Part shown: positions 24,132 through 36,500 of the stretch, piece after piece
Layout: each line of letters opens with the position of its first letter
How positions within the stretch are numbered: the stretch's first letter is position 1
Origin: Nepenthes gracilis
Lineage: Eukaryota; Streptophyta; Magnoliopsida; Caryophyllales; Nepenthaceae
Direction of reading: 5' to 3'
DNA: 64,000 nt
NCBI GenBank assembly: GCA_033239525.1
Contig: BSYO01000004.1
Span: 14,608,037-14,672,036 of the forward strand
The notes under the pieces: model-generated
What the model was told of the DNA's origin: nothing
Database searches by the model: none
Seen by the model: only the letters and a program-made list of their open reading frames with translations
Position numbers and translations under genes: made by a program

Positions 24132-25657
24132 GTAAGTATACCTCCAACTTTGTTTTTTGTTTTTATCACTTTTTGACATCTCAATTTTGATATTTATATT
24201 CTAAAACCTCATCCCATAAGCTTTGTCACAAATAATGTATGATTCTCATAATTTCTTTGTTAGATTTTGTATTTATATATAATTATTATGAATTGTGGCT
24301 TCGATTTTGTTGTTTGGTTTATGTTTTGTGTCTGTTTTATGTCTGGACAATTTGCTTCAAACCCTAGCTCGAAAATTTGAGGATGTTTGGTTTCAAACTT
24401 TTGAGAAATGTTATGAAAAGGTTATTTGAACTATTGATGAGCTTGTTGGAAGATTTTTATTTGAAATTTTGAAAAATGGATTACACTATTGGACTTTTCA
24501 GGAGTATTCAGAACTATTTGAAAGATTTTTTGTAAAAGTTTGATTTGGCCTTCAAGGTATGATAGTTATGATTAAGGAAATAAGGACAAGTATACCTTCA
24601 ATTAAGTAAATCTATAAGAAATCAGACCTAGGACTGTCATACAGTCAGGTAAGGCTCTCCGACATGCCTTAGAACATTATAGTGGTAATTGAAGATTGCT
24701 CCATCCATGGAGTAATATGTGGTCTGCCTCTCCTCAGGGCGTTAAATTGAGAGGGTAGAGACTTTTAATATTGAACTATAGACATTGAAAATTTATTAAA
24801 CATTGGCCTTAGATTGTGTGGAGTGAATACAATCTATCCTCGATTATTCGCTCCTCAACTAATAGGGTCTACTAATTGGGTCTATTCAGATAATAAAATT
24901 GGATTTGAAGAACCAATGATATTTGAAATTGACTTATGGCTTCTGACATTCTTTCATGATGATTAATGCTTTCCCACATTTTATGTGCATCATGTTCTTC
25001 AATAAGTCCCATAGCTTTTACTCTATTGTAAACATGTTTTGTATGAAAATTTCATTTGCATACTTTTATGGTACATTGCTGTGTTTCGGCTCACTATTCT
25101 ATTTTTTTCCTCCAGATGAGACCGTAGAGTTGCTACCCAACGAGAACGAGTAAAGAAAGGGTTTAGCTAAGGAAGTTTTGAGAAGATCTGAAGTCCTTGA
25201 TGAACCTTTGGAGTCTGATAATAGTGAATGTAAATGCTATATTTTGTGAAAGGAAATCATATATAAATAGTCACGGCATGTCTTGTATTTTGTTGGAGAA
25301 ATATTGTTTTTGCTTCTACAAATTGATTTTTGGTTATAGTTGCTTCTGCATTATTTTTGATGTTTAAATTTCTTTTGGTCCTAGATGGCATCTCTCTTAG
25401 ATCTAATACATTAACTAGAAGTACTGCATTGGAGCTAAGGATGATATGGTATTTGTTGATCCTGTGAATGTGTTGTGGATGTATAGTGGATTTAATTTTG
25501 AGGATTGTCTATGTATATATCTTGCGCAGGTTGTGTTTATTCAGGATGTCTGTATGATTTTTGGTCCATTTTTAAGGAAAACTCTGCTCGATTTTCTGTA
25601 GAAATTTCATGTAAGTTAATCATGGGCATTAGTTAGTATAATTATTGAAGGAAGTTA
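24132..25657 (+). repeat. B 3' LTR, second part
   Basis: Starts with the second copy of the duplication (GTAAG) and matches 2601-4120 of the 5' LTR. It carries microexon 25115-25153 (DETVELLPNENE, TAA). It is broken by E after AGTTA. Confidence 0.9.
25115..25153 (+). other. LTR microexon in B 3' LTR (DETVELLPNENE, stop)
   Basis: TTTTTTTCCTCCAG precedes it. One residue differs from the 5' LTR copy, and the stop codon is kept. Confidence 0.65.
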
Positions 25658-26108
25658 TGTGACAGACCGGACGTATTCCACCACAAACGGCCGCCATCAA
25701 TCCTAACCTATCGAACATATATGGTATAATTACGAACATTTCGAATAACTAGGTGGTCATAAAAATTTTCTTTCTTTCTTTTCTTCTATTTTTATCTTAG
25801 ATTTTGCATACACAGGATCGCTTAAGGCTGAACTCCTTAAGTTGGCCATCAAAGTTTATGCTCCTACCTGACCGGCCAGCGTTAAGGTCAGTCGGATACG
25901 AAGACCTTGACATGAGTTGAGATGTTACTAGGAATGTCAAACTTCATTCTCCCATATAGTAATACGGAAACATAGTAATATCCATTAATTTTACAATGGA
26001 AATGTTTTACAAATCTTTTCCAAAACATCAAAAGTGAATACATCAATTTCTTTGCTCCTTCACCGATCAACTCCGGCCAGCTACGCTGTCAAGCTACCCC
26101 ATAAGACT

Positions 26109-26144
26109 CTATTTAATTTCATCCTCCATAAGCTTCTCATCATC
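26109..26144 (-). other. LTR microexon in E (DDEKLMEDEIK, stop)
   Basis: On the minus strand TTCTATTTTTCAG is followed by DDEKLMEDEIK then TAG. This diverged E/L subtype replaces the Pro by Glu but keeps length, acidity and stop. Confidence 0.6.
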
Positions 26145-26814
26145 TGAAAAATAGAATGAGTGAGCTACAAAGCCCAGCAAGGTACCCACATGCGAAAAAT
26201 ATTTAATATATATATCATCAGATCAAACTAGAAGACTATAACATAAGCTTGCATGTGAGTAAGCAAATCACTATATATTTTTATGGGAATCATTTCTTCT
26301 TTAAGATTAGAAATCTTCATCCTTATTCTTAGTTGTCTTGTTTTTAACGTCATAAAAATTATAAAACCATGCAGAATACTTATCATCTTTAGGAACCGGA
26401 TGGGAACGGACAACACGAGGAAGGGTTGTGTGCTACCCTACAACCTAAGGCTGTATCCTCCTATTATACTCCCAGAGGTGGGCGGTAATGCCTTTCACTC
26501 GGCATACGAGGCTGTAGTCCATAAGCCTTTGCCACCAGAAATTCCCCCGTGGCCCAATGGTAGCCCTCGAGTGTCACTTCAATATCCTTCATTCAATTTT
26601 AATAGCAAGCTTAACGGACACTCAGATCAAAGTTCATATAGTTCGATGGCCATCTATCGTATTTTAAAAGTCGGATAACATATAGTTCCACTTGCAGTTC
26701 GGATTACATACATTTTTCCTTGTTCTTGTAGCCTTTGTTTTTAACTTCAACAACTGAAGTCCGTATGGCATTAATAGCCTTTCCTTTAGCGTCTTAAAAC
26801 CGAAGATCTTTTAT

Positions 26815-27130
26815 CAAAGTGATGGAGGTCTCATTTATCAAAAATTAGAGGTCTTATGTCAAAAACCAGAGGTCATTTATCAAAAGCCGAAGATCCTTTT
26901 AACAAAAGCCGGAGGTCTTTTTAACAAAAGCCGGAGGTCATTTACCATAAGCCGAAGGTTTTTTTAACAAAAGCCGGAGATCGTTTATCATAAGCCGAAG
27001 GTCTTTTTAAGAAAAACCGGAAGTCATTTATCACAAGCTGAATACCTTTTTAACAAAAGCCGGAGGTCATTTATCACAAGCCGAATACATTTTTAACAAA
27101 AGCTGAAGGTCATTTTACGCATATTATAAT
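26815..27130 (-). repeat. CCGGAG minisatellite in E, downstream array
   Basis: About ten units of roughly 28-30 bases, on the plus strand of the type AAAAGCCGGAGGTCATTTA and AAGCCGAAGGTCTTTTTAA, alternating. Confidence 0.85.
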
Positions 27131-27499
27131 TAGATATCTTAACAACCTGTTTGTGGCCAGACTTCAAGCAAGTAAGTAAGGTTAATCGGAGATCTTTATG
27201 AAAATACATAACAGAGCTTCTTTTAAACATAACGTTAACAAAAATTCTTCCTTAATTCAGATGATCAGAGCAAATATCTTGGCATACCTTAACATAAGTT
27301 CATCAAAATCAGGTATTCTTGCATTACAAACATGAATTGAAGAAAGGATGAGTACGCTTATGTTAAACCATGAACTTAAAAACAGGGGGGTACACTTGCC
27401 TGAATCTCCTTAGAGTCAGCTTGGAATTCTGGGTTCTTTCACTAAGAAGCTTGGCCGAGAGCCTCCTCCTAACCTTTTTCCTCGAATTCTCCAGTTTCT

Positions 27500-27507
27500 T
27501 ATTTATA
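27500..27507 (-). promoter_or_regulatory. TATA box of E
   Basis: On the minus strand CTATAAATAAG, about 100 bases before the donor at 27399. Confidence 0.55.
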
Positions 27508-27676
27508 GACCTTTGGTCTAACGGTAGTAGGTAGGGCAGGTCAACCACTTGGGGGTGGTTGAAAGTCGATTACCTGCTTAGGCATGGTCATCTTGACCTT
27601 AGTCATAATTAGGAATCACGTCAATCGGGCGGTCTATCCTGACCTTTCATTTTGTAAGGGCTCCCTTATAATTTTT

Positions 27677-28672
27677 GGTCAACTGGCGTTGACTAGATAA
27701 GTTTCACTTCACGTCTCCTAAGATCACGTTCATCTTCTCCGGAAGCTGTCTGAATGGCCTCCGGAAAAGGTCTCCGAAAAAATTATCCCTAATTCATTTC
27801 CCGAATTCACATATTCATCTTCGAAAAATGCGTTCATCGATTCCGGAAGCCTCCTTAATGGCCTCCGGAAAGCACTCATTAATTGTCTCCGGAGAACTAA
27901 TCAATCTTCTCCAGAAAACCGTCTCCGGAGACTCCTCAATGGCCTCCGAAAATAGTCTCCGAAAAACTCTTTAATTGTCTCTGGTAGTCTCTCCCTTTAC
28001 CATCTCCGGAGAGTAAGGTCTCCGGAATTTTAGCCTTTAATAACGTCTCTAGAGATCAAGGTCTCCGGAAACTTTAGCTTCTAAACTTCAGCATCTCCGG
28101 GAGATCAAGGTCTCGAAAACTTTATTCTCTAAACTCCCAAGTCTCTAAACTTCAATCGTCCCCAAACTTCAATCGTCTCCGGAGATCAAGGACTCCGGAA
28201 ACTTCATCCTCCAAATTTCAACGTCTCCGGAGACATCCAAAGGTCTCCGGAAAGTTTAGTCTCCAAACATATCCGGAATTCACTGTTCCCTCTTATCTTT
28301 CGGAGATCAAGGTCTCCAGAAATCATTGTTTCCTCCTATCTTTCGGAGATCAAGGTCTCCGAAAATCATTGTTTCCTCTTATCTTCCGGAGATCAAGATC
28401 TCCGGAAATCATTGTTTCTTCTTCTTCTTCTGGAGATCATAGTCTCCGAAAATTCCTCAACTTTTCAGTCACATAAACTACCCGATTTTGCCTTCAATTC
28501 TTATAATCGCTCCTTCATCACTTTCGGTCAACTGACGTTCACCGAATAAGCTTTCCTTCACGTTTTCGGTCAACTAGCGTTGACAGGTTAAATTTTCCCT
28601 CAAGTTTTCCGGTCAACAGGCGTTGATCGAATGAATTTTCTCATCATATTTTTCGGTCAACTAGCATTGACC
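27677..28672 (-). promoter_or_regulatory. Paired W-box-like palindromes and CTCCGG array in E U3
   Basis: GGTCAACTGGCGTTGACT (27677), GGTCAACTGACGTTCACC (28525), GGTCAACTAGCGTTGACA (28567), GGTCAACAGGCGTTGATC (28610) and GGTCAACTAGCATTGACC (28654) are inverted pairs of TTGAC cores with 3-5 base spacers. Between them, 27720-28450 is a minisatellite of CTCCGGAGATCAAGGTCTCC type. Confidence 0.6.
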
Positions 28673-28774
28673 AGATTAATTTCCCTTCACCTCTTTGCCA
28701 TTCTCTTAACACAAAAAGAATTTGGTTCTTATATTTTTCGATAATAGAAGATCTCAAAAATTTGGTACATTACA

Positions 28775-28807
28775 ATTTATTAGGAAATAATAACCCATTC
28801 CGTCACA
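28775..28807 (+). repeat. B 3' LTR, last part
   Basis: ATTTA duplication of E, then TTAGGAAATAATAACCCATT and CCGTCACA, matching the end of the 5' LTR (4120-4154). Confidence 0.85.
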
Positions 28808-30003
28808 TCAATACATTCAAAATGTTAAGTCTTCAAGGTCCAGTTATCCTCCTTTAGCTATTCCAATCCTTACTCTTTCTCTTTAGGTTTCAGCTCATAG
28901 GTTTCATTTGAAAAGGGAGATAATAATAGTAAGAGGTGAGCTAATTGCTCAGTAATATACGATAATAACAAGGACATGCAAATTTTCATATAAAGAGAGA
29001 GGCATCAAAGGAATTAGGAACCAAAACATATATATAAGGATAATGCAAAAGGAAGAAATGATGCATGAACATGAAGTTATGGACATAATCTTTTCTCTAC
29101 TTATTTTATTTTTTCCTTTAATTATTCCTTCCAGTTGTCTTTAGTCATCAAACAATTTAGGAACCAAATATCCATATGGGCCATGCAAAAGCATGAAATG
29201 ATGCATAAACATGAGCTTGTAAACAAAACCTTGTCCTCGTTTATTTTATTAACTTTCAGTTATTTCTTCAACTTATTTTAGTCAAAAAACACGCTGAAAA
29301 TCATGGAACAACTTAAAATTTACTTGACATTTAGGATAATTCTTATTATTTCGAGGGATTAAAGTTAGTAGGCCCTACCAGCTAAGGGAGTGAATAATCG
29401 AGGATAGATTGTATTCACTCCACACAATCCAAGGCCTTAATTCTTATTCCTTTTAACATCTTGAAGGCAGGATAATCATACATTTCCCCCTTATTTACAT
29501 CCTAAGGATAGGATGATTATAAATTCTTAGTTCTTGTCCTCCATAGTAACGCCCCAAGGAAGGCGAACCACATATTACTCTATAGACAGAATTATCCTTG
29601 ATTACTATTGTAACATCCTAAGGTTTGCCAAGAAATATTACCCACTACCATACACGGTTAGGATAATCCTTGAGTTTTCACTGTAATATCAATGGCATGC
29701 TAGAAAAAGTTATCTCTTGAATATCAATCATTGGTCTGGTTTCTTACTGATTTTAGCATAACTTAGGAAATCTTGTTTCTTGTTCCTTAGTCTTCATTCA
29801 TCATTCTTTGATGGCCACTTTAACTTCTCATAACTGAGTCTTTCAGATAGCCTTGGAGTTCTTAGTAATTTTAAACAGCATAACTTTTAACAAAATTTTA
29901 GATAAAATCATCCAATAAGCTTAAATAATTCATAATGTAATATTTCCATTCCATAACTCAAAATTTACAATAATTATTCCTTCAATTTTTGAGTTAGGGT
30001 TTG
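28808..30003 (-). repeat. F LTR, middle segment
   Basis: Begins with the B duplication (TCAAT) and ends with the G duplication (GTTTG, 29999-30003). It holds the microexon 28870-28908, two rough copies of a 150 bp stretch (28960-29120 and 29150-29240) and the hairpin block around 29400-29450 (GATTGTATTCACTCCACACAATC). Confidence 0.75.
28870..28908 (-). other. LTR microexon in F (NETYELKPKEKE, stop)
   Basis: The minus-strand frame reads NETYELKPKEKE then TAA. G to A changes (D to N, and D or E to K) fit decay of the acidic consensus. The acceptor AG has become AA. Confidence 0.5.
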
Positions 30004-30317
30004 TGTGAGGCACTGGAATAAAAAACGTGATAATTAGAAGTGATTAAAATGATGACAATCATTAAGAGGCCAAAAATGTATTGAAAAATGATGGTTGAAA
30101 GTAAAAAGTTAAAAAAATGTCCGAGTTCAGCAAGCAGCCGAGTGAGCTTGCTGTGGTCCCGATGCGCTGCGGCGAGCGCAAAAATCCAGTGGCTACCCGC
30201 TCGCTGTGCGCCAGGCGCGCTTGAGCAAGCCCTTGGAAGAAACCCCACACTCGCCACAAGCTCGCCACACTCGAGCGCAGCTCTGACTTTCGACCGCGTG
30301 CTGACTTTGTTTTTGTT

Positions 30318-30324
30318 ATAAAAT
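30318..30324 (+). promoter_or_regulatory. TATA box of G 5' LTR
   Basis: TATAAAA after a GC-rich array. The 3' LTR has the same at 37235. Confidence 0.6.
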
Positions 30325-30454
30325 GAAGGAAAAAAAGGAAAAGTGAGAGAGAGAAAGCAGACCATTCACAAAGAAGAGGAAGAAGAGAAGAGGAGAAGGG
30401 GAAATCACTTGTTCCAATCCATATCTGGTAAAAATAACGGTAGAACGGGCCAAG

Positions 30455-30460
30455 GTAAGT
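30455..30460 (+). other. Putative splice donor in G 5' LTR
   Basis: GGGCCAAG|GTAAGTGTACTTC. If joined to 31722 the frame upstream stays open for over 40 codons (ending KNNGRTGQ before D), though without an ATG. The 3' LTR has GCAAGT here and a TAA in that frame. Confidence 0.5.
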
Positions 30461-31720
30461 GTACTTCGGATGTTGTTTTTTATTTTTACTGATTTCTCTT
30501 GCTTTAAAGTTGATGTATATGCTCTAAAATGTTGTTGATGCAAGTTTAAAGTAAACAAAGCATGTTTTCCTTGATTGTTCGGTTAGATTTCGGGTTTACC
30601 CATGTTTATTGCAAGTTTTGGTTTCGATTTCATTAACAAACATGTGATTAGTGTTCGATTTTATCCCGAAAGCTTGCATGAAACCCTAACTCAAAAATAT
30701 TGGGGATTTTTGGTTAAATTGCATGATTTAGTATATGTTTAAGGATTTATGGCATTAATTTCATGAATAGATGCATGTTTAGCGTTCGATTTGAGTCCGG
30801 AAGTTTTGGTGAAGCCCTAGGTAAGAAAATGAAGGGGTTTTAATGAATTTTAACTGTAGCTCCTATTATATAAAAGTGAATTGGCACTGAAATGAAGTTG
30901 CCAGTATAATTTATTTTCGAAAATTTTACACAGACTTATACCAATAAATTTCCATGCACATCTGAAGTAAAACTGAAGGGTTTTTAGACCATTACCGTAT
31001 GTTTTGAACGTTCTGAAGTTAACTGAAAGAAAATTATGAAACTCTGATTATGAAAGAAGGTTTTCAGTAAAAAGGTTATTTCTAATATTGTTAATTAGGA
31101 CCCAGGACTGATTACAGTCCGGTTAGATTCTCCGGCATGCCTTAGAATATTATGGTGGGGATCGAGGATAATTCTATCCATGGAGTCATATGTGGTCCGC
31201 CCTTCCTCGGGGAGTTACGGTCAGGTGGAAAGTGCAGTTTTTGCCCTACCTTCAGGTGGCACACCGTACCGATCCCGCAAGATGGGATACTTCTGTTACA
31301 GTTATCGGCCTTCGATTGTTTGGAGTGAACACAATCTATCCTCGATCATTCACCCCCTCAGCTACTAGGGTATATTGGCAAGGTCTGTTATCATTTTGTT
31401 ATGTCACCGTTCTGTTCTGTTACTGTTCTGTCCTACACTGTTGTTACTGTACTGATTTTTGTCCCGTACTAATTACTGATTATCAATCACTTAATACCGA
31501 TTACTGATTACCAAGTACTGATTTCTGATTATTGATTACAGATTTCTGATTTCTGAGTTTAATATCGTCAAAGTATGGTTTCTCTGTTTCCTGGATTATA
31601 TTCTGTTTAACTATTTTGTTTCTACATAGATTCATGATCGTTCTGCATCATTGTTTTACTGCATATATGTATGTACCTTGCTGGGCCCTGACTCACTGTT
31701 TTATTATTTTTTCCCCTCCA

Positions 31721-31756
31721 GATAAGACAGTAGAGTTAGTGCCCGATGAGGAGTGA
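31721..31756 (+). other. LTR microexon in G 5' LTR (DKTVELVPDEE, stop)
   Basis: After TTTTTTCCCCTCCAG it reads DKTVELVPDEE then TGA. The 3' LTR copy (from 38623, DGTVELVPEE) has one extra base and runs past the stop. Confidence 0.65.
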
Positions 31757-32292
31757 TCGAAAGAAATTTCTGAGGACATTTGAGGACCTAAAGCAATTAG
31801 AGCTATTTTGGGAGAACAAGTTGATGTAAAACTTGACTGGACATGTGATTTTGTATATGGATCTTTCATCTATGGATGTTCTTGCACATGTTTGTTTTGT
31901 ACAGAATGCATATGATGTATGTGATGGTAAAAAGGAAAAACTATGCTTCTGCAGGTTAATAGTTTAGCTTCTATTCTAAACTTTTGGATATACTGTCAAG
32001 TCCTCGACGGCATCTCATTATTGAACTATTAGTGTAGTTAATGGTTTTATAGATTTATGCCATTGATGGCACATGTGATCCTATGTATGTATGTTATAGG
32101 AAGAATTGTGGTATATTTGATAGTTGTGTGCTTGTAATGGTTGATCTTACAGGTTGTATTTTTGGATTTTTATCCAGTTACAAAGAAGACTCTGCCAAAA
32201 TTTTTGCAGAAGGCTTGCCTTATATTTTAGTCCGTTGATCCTGTTTCTGTCTTGACGGAAGCTTCTGAGGAAAAAAAATCCATTTTGTCACA

Positions 32293-32527
32293 TTTAGTAT
32301 TAGAGAATTGAGATGCCTTAGGAATTGATCGACCAAAAAGCGGAAGCATAGGATTGAATCTCTGTACTGAATTCCTGTAGGAATAGATTAAGGATGTTAA
32401 GGCAACTAGGACCCTTAAGAGATTGGTTCTTAGGTTAGGTTTAAATTTTCCTAAACTGTTGAATATTTCTTTCTTATTCCATTAAATCCTTGTCCTTATA
32501 ACCTTATGTGTTTACATTGATTATAGG
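32293..32527 (+). other. G leader with decayed primer site
   Basis: TAGTATTAGAG then the shared leader block GAGATGCCTTAGGAATTGAT and GCGGAAGCATAGG. Untranslated sequence continues up to the gag ATG at 32528. Confidence 0.75.
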
Positions 32528-33543
32528 ATGGCAAGTAGAAGGGGTAGAAAGAATGACCGTGGTGGTGCTAGCACGCCCTATGATAGAGAGGCTGCTTATA
32601 TTGATCTGTTAGAGAGGATGACCAACGTGGTATAATCTATCGAGCAGAGACACTTGGCCCCGATTCCTATACCCGAGCCAGCTCTCGCACTCCTTGGTCC
32701 CATGACGTATGACAGATTCACAGTGAAGTGAGCACTGGGCTTCCTAGGAAAGCCTGATCCGGTGAAGGCAGATGTGTGGTGAAAGAGGATGAAGAAGATA
32801 TTTGCTGTGATTAATTGTACCGATTGGGAGAAGGTCACATTCGCGGTGTATAAACTGGAAGGTGAAGCTGATAGCTGTTGGAGTATGCAGAAAAGGACAA
32901 TGGGAGTACCTGATGATAGAATTACCTGGGAGATGTTTTAGGATGCTTTTATGGAGAAGTACTTCCCATCTAGCCTCCGAGATCAGAAGGAGCAAGAATT
33001 TATGAGATTGAGGCAAGGAAACATGACGGTGAAAGAGTATGATGCTAGATTTATTGAGTTGTCCCATTTTGTGCCCTACTATGTAGAGGATGAGCAGAGA
33101 AAGGCAAAGAAGTTCCAACAAGGGTTACAGGATGACATTAGGAAGTCACTGTCGATTTTAAAGCTCCAAACTTATGATGAGATTCTAGACAGAGCAGTGA
33201 TTTATGAGAAGGAAGCGGAGACAGAGAGATTCTATGCGGAGAGGACCGCTAGCTGAGCGGGAGTGAGTACCGGATCTGCTACGGGATTTTCTGGACTGTC
33301 CAAGAAGACTAGGACGGCTGACAAAGGAAAGAGTATTGTACCGGCTCAGTCAGTAACCGATTCTAGAGGGTCAGCTGAAGATTGCACCTTCTTGTGAGGA
33401 GACATCCGGGGCAAGCATGCCGTAATTTGTCGGGAGCATGTTTCAGATGTGGGCAGTAGGGCCACCTGTTCAGGGATTGTCCACTACCTCCTAGGCTAGA
33501 AGGAAAGAAGCCTACTGTCTCGGCAAAGGCTTCTCTAAAAGTC
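32528..33543 (+). pseudogene. gag: G gag: capsid and zinc knuckle (inactive)
   Basis: ATG at 32528 (MASRRGRKNDRGGASTPYD) leads into the gag core (WEMF-stop-DAFMEKYFPSS, LRQGNMTVKEYDARFIELSH, KFQQGLQDDIRKSL). There are stops at 32633-32635 and several later sites, mostly where Gln or Trp is ancestral. The zinc knuckle CFRCGQ-stop-GHLFRDC spans 33439-33480 with a TAG inside. Frameshifts occur between 33340 and 33430. Confidence 0.9.
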
Positions 33544-36500
33544 ATGGAAAGTACTATTTCTATTTGTGGAGTTTCTGCATCTATATTGTTTAACTCGGGA
33601 TTTACCCATTCTTTTGTTTCCTCGCGATTTGCATACTGCATTGTATCTGTCCCGTGTATTTTGGATTGTGAACTGTCTGTGTGTACTCCCACTGGGTCCC
33701 CTGTGATTACGGATGTTATGTATCCGAGATGCATAGTTGAGGCGAATGGGAACTGTTTCGTTGTGGACTTGGTGTTGTTAAACATGGGTGATTTTGACGT
33801 GATTCTAGGGATGGACAGGTTGGCCAAATACCATGCTAATATTGACTGTTTTCTAAAGAGGGTTTATTTTAATATTTTCGGAATAGAGCCCTTTTTCTTT
33901 CAGGGCATTAAGAAAAAGGGGGTGCCTGTATTGATCTCTACTTTACATGCTAAGCATTTGATGAGAAGTGGATATAAAGCTTACTTGGCATATGCCAGCA
34001 CTACTAGGAGCCATAGTGTGCCAGGGTAAAGACATCTTGATTGTTTGTGACTTTGAGGATGTATTTCCAGAGGAGTTACCTGGATTATCTCTACACCGGG
34101 AAATTGAGTTTGAGATTGCTATTGTTCCTGGTATTAGTCCAATTTCTAAGGCCTCCTATCGTATGGCTCCAGCTGAATTGAAGGAGTTGAAGTTGCAATT
34201 GCAGGAGCTATTAGACAAGTGCTTTATTAGACCGAGTGTATCTCCTTGGGGTGCATTGGTATTGTTCATGAGGAAGAAAGATAGGTCTTTGCAGTTGTGT
34301 GTTGACTATCGTGAGTTAAATAAAATAACAATTAAAAATAAATACCCTCTACCACGTATTGATGATTTATTTGATCAGTTGCAAGGATCTCGGGTGTTCT
34401 TGAAAATTAATTTGAGGTTCGGTTATCATCAATTGAGGATTAAGCCGGAAGATGTGGCTAAAACTACTTTTTGGACATGTTATGGCTATTACGAGTTCCT
34501 CGTTATGCCTTTTGGCCTTATGAATGCTCCAGCTGCTTTTATGGATTTGATGAACAGGGTGTTCAGGCCATACTTGGGTAAATTTGTGGTGGTGTTCATT
34601 GATGATATCCTGATTTATTCAAAGGACTATAAGGAACACAAGACTCATTTGAGGAGAGTACTTTAAGTACTCCGCGATGAAAGATTGTATGCCAAGCTGA
34701 GTAAATATGAATTCTGGCTTTGAAAGGGTGATGTTTTTGGGGCATATAATTTCTGATGGTAGCATTTCTGTGGATCCCAGGGAAGTAGAGGCTGTTACAA
34801 ATTGGAGCAAGCCGACTTCTGTGACTGAGGTTAGGAGCTTTCTGGGCATGACGGGATATTACAGACGTTTTGTAGAGAATTTCTCATAGATTGCTATGCC
34901 TCTGACTCAGCTACTAAAGAAGGAGGCTAAGTTTGTGTAGATAGAGGAGTGTGATCTAAGCTTCTAGGAGCTAAAGGATCGTTTGACTACCACTCTAGTA
35001 TTGATTATTACAAATGGTTCAGGAGGCTTTGAGATGTACTGCGACGTCTCTAAGGTGGGTCTAGGATGTGTATTGATGCAGCATGGTAAAGTTGTAGCTT
35101 ATAGAACTAGGCAACTGAAAGTGCATGAGAAGAACTATCCTACGCATGATCTGGAGCTTGCTACTATTGTCTTTGCCTTGAAAATTTGGAGACATTACTT
35201 GTACGGTGAAAGGTTCGTTGTGCATTCTGATTATAAAAGTTTGAAGTACCTATTTTTGTAAAAGGAACTTAACATGAGGCAAAGGAGATGGTTTGATTTC
35301 TTGAAAGATTATGACTGTGTGATACAGTACAAGCCAGGGAAGGCTAATGTAGTTGCAGACGCATTAAGTCATCGATCGGGGTATGTGGCACACTTGTAGA
35401 TCTAGCAGATGGAGATGTTGGATTACCTAAAACATTGTAATATCCAACGTTATGCTAAAGGTAATAAAATGCTCCTGTCGTACCTTCAAATCCAACCAAA
35501 AGTAGTCAGTGAAATTAAAGAGAAGCAGGTGAATGATCTGTTCCTTATGAATATTGTTAGGGATCTGAGTAAGGAGTCCCGAGCTGATTTTATCATCCGG
35601 ACTGATGGAGTGTTGAGGTTTAGAGACTAATTATATGTACCGGATGATAGAGGATTGAAGGAGAAGATTTTGAAGGAGGCTCACCGGTCCCGATATATGA
35701 TTCACCCGGGACGAATAAAATGTATCAGGATTTGAAGAAAACCTTCTGGTGGAGGAATATGAAGAGAGATATCATGGCTTATGTGGAGAGATGCCTAGTA
35801 TGTCAGCAGCTAAAGGCCGAGAGGAGGAAGCCTTCTAGATTGTTACAACCTATGCAGATCCCGAGCTGGAAATGGGAAGACATTGCCATAGATTTTGTAT
35901 CGGGTTTACCGAGGACTCCTAGGAATCATGACTCCGTATGGGTTATAGTTGATCGGCTGACAAAATCAGCCCACTTCTTGGTGATCAGGATGACCTATTC
36001 GCATGATAGGTTGGCTCAGTTGTATGTAAATGAGATTGTGAGGCTTCATTGAGTTCCTGCCTCCATTGTGTCTGATAGAGATCCACGTTTTGTCTCGAGG
36101 TTTTGGGAGAGCTTGCATAAGGAGTTGGGGACAGAGTTGAAATTCAATACTGTGTATCACCCCTAGGCTGATGGCCAATCTGAGTGTACCATTCAGGTTC
36201 TCAAGGATATGTTAAGGGCCTCTGTGTTTTAGATAAAAGAAACTTGGGATACTTATCTAGCACTAGCTGAATTTGCTTATAATAACAGCTATCAAGTTAG
36301 CATCGACATGGCAACTTTTGAGGCATAATATGGCAGAAAATATAGGTCACCGATTCACTGGGAGGAGATTGGAGATAAGAGGATTTTGGGCCTAGAGATT
36401 GTGAAAGAAACGGCGGAGAAGATTAAATTGATCCATGATAATTTAAGATTGCTCAAATCCGATAGAAAAATATGCGTATAAGAGAAGAATAGAATTGAGT

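Larger units (their letters stand above)
25658..28774 (-). mobile_element. Solo LTR E (3117 bp), minus strand, inside the B 3' LTR
   Basis: On the plus strand it runs TGTGACAGACC to GGTACATTACA. Flanks are AGTTA and ATTTA (one mismatch), after which the B LTR resumes. In transcription order: paired TTGAC boxes, CTCCGG minisatellite (27720-28450), TATAAATAA (27500-27507), CAG|GCAAGTGTAC donor (27394-27399), second minisatellite (26815-27130), hairpin near 26425-26450 and microexon (26109-26144). It is related to the LTR of L. Confidence 0.9.
2117..28807 (+). mobile_element. Element B: LTR retrotransposon with gag remnant, host of A, N, C and E
   Basis: LTRs start TGTGAGG at 2117 and 21273 and end at 4154 and 28807. 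Flanks are TCAAC (2112-2116) and TCAAT (28808-28812), a 5 bp duplication with one C to T change. Without nested elements each LTR is about 2.04 kb. The internal region is about 3.8 kb: leader, gag, a protease remnant, about 2 kb of unreadable decayed sequence and a polypurine tract. No reverse transcriptase motif is visible, so the copy is deleted or non-autonomous. Confidence 0.85.
30004..32292 (+). repeat. G 5' LTR (2289 bp)
   Basis: TGTGAGGCACTGG to TTTGTCACA. CTCGAG-like array 30118-30292, TATAAAA 30318, purine-rich leader, CAAG|GTAAGTGTAC donor 30455, hairpin block 31125-31385, short TACTGATTAC repeats (31450-31560), microexon 31721-31756. It has about 50 more bases near its start than the 3' LTR. 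Confidence 0.93.

Noticed and set aside
30088..30321. ORFs in the GC-rich U3 block of G
   Set aside because: Created by the stop-poor CTCGAG-like array; not conserved in frame between the two G LTRs.
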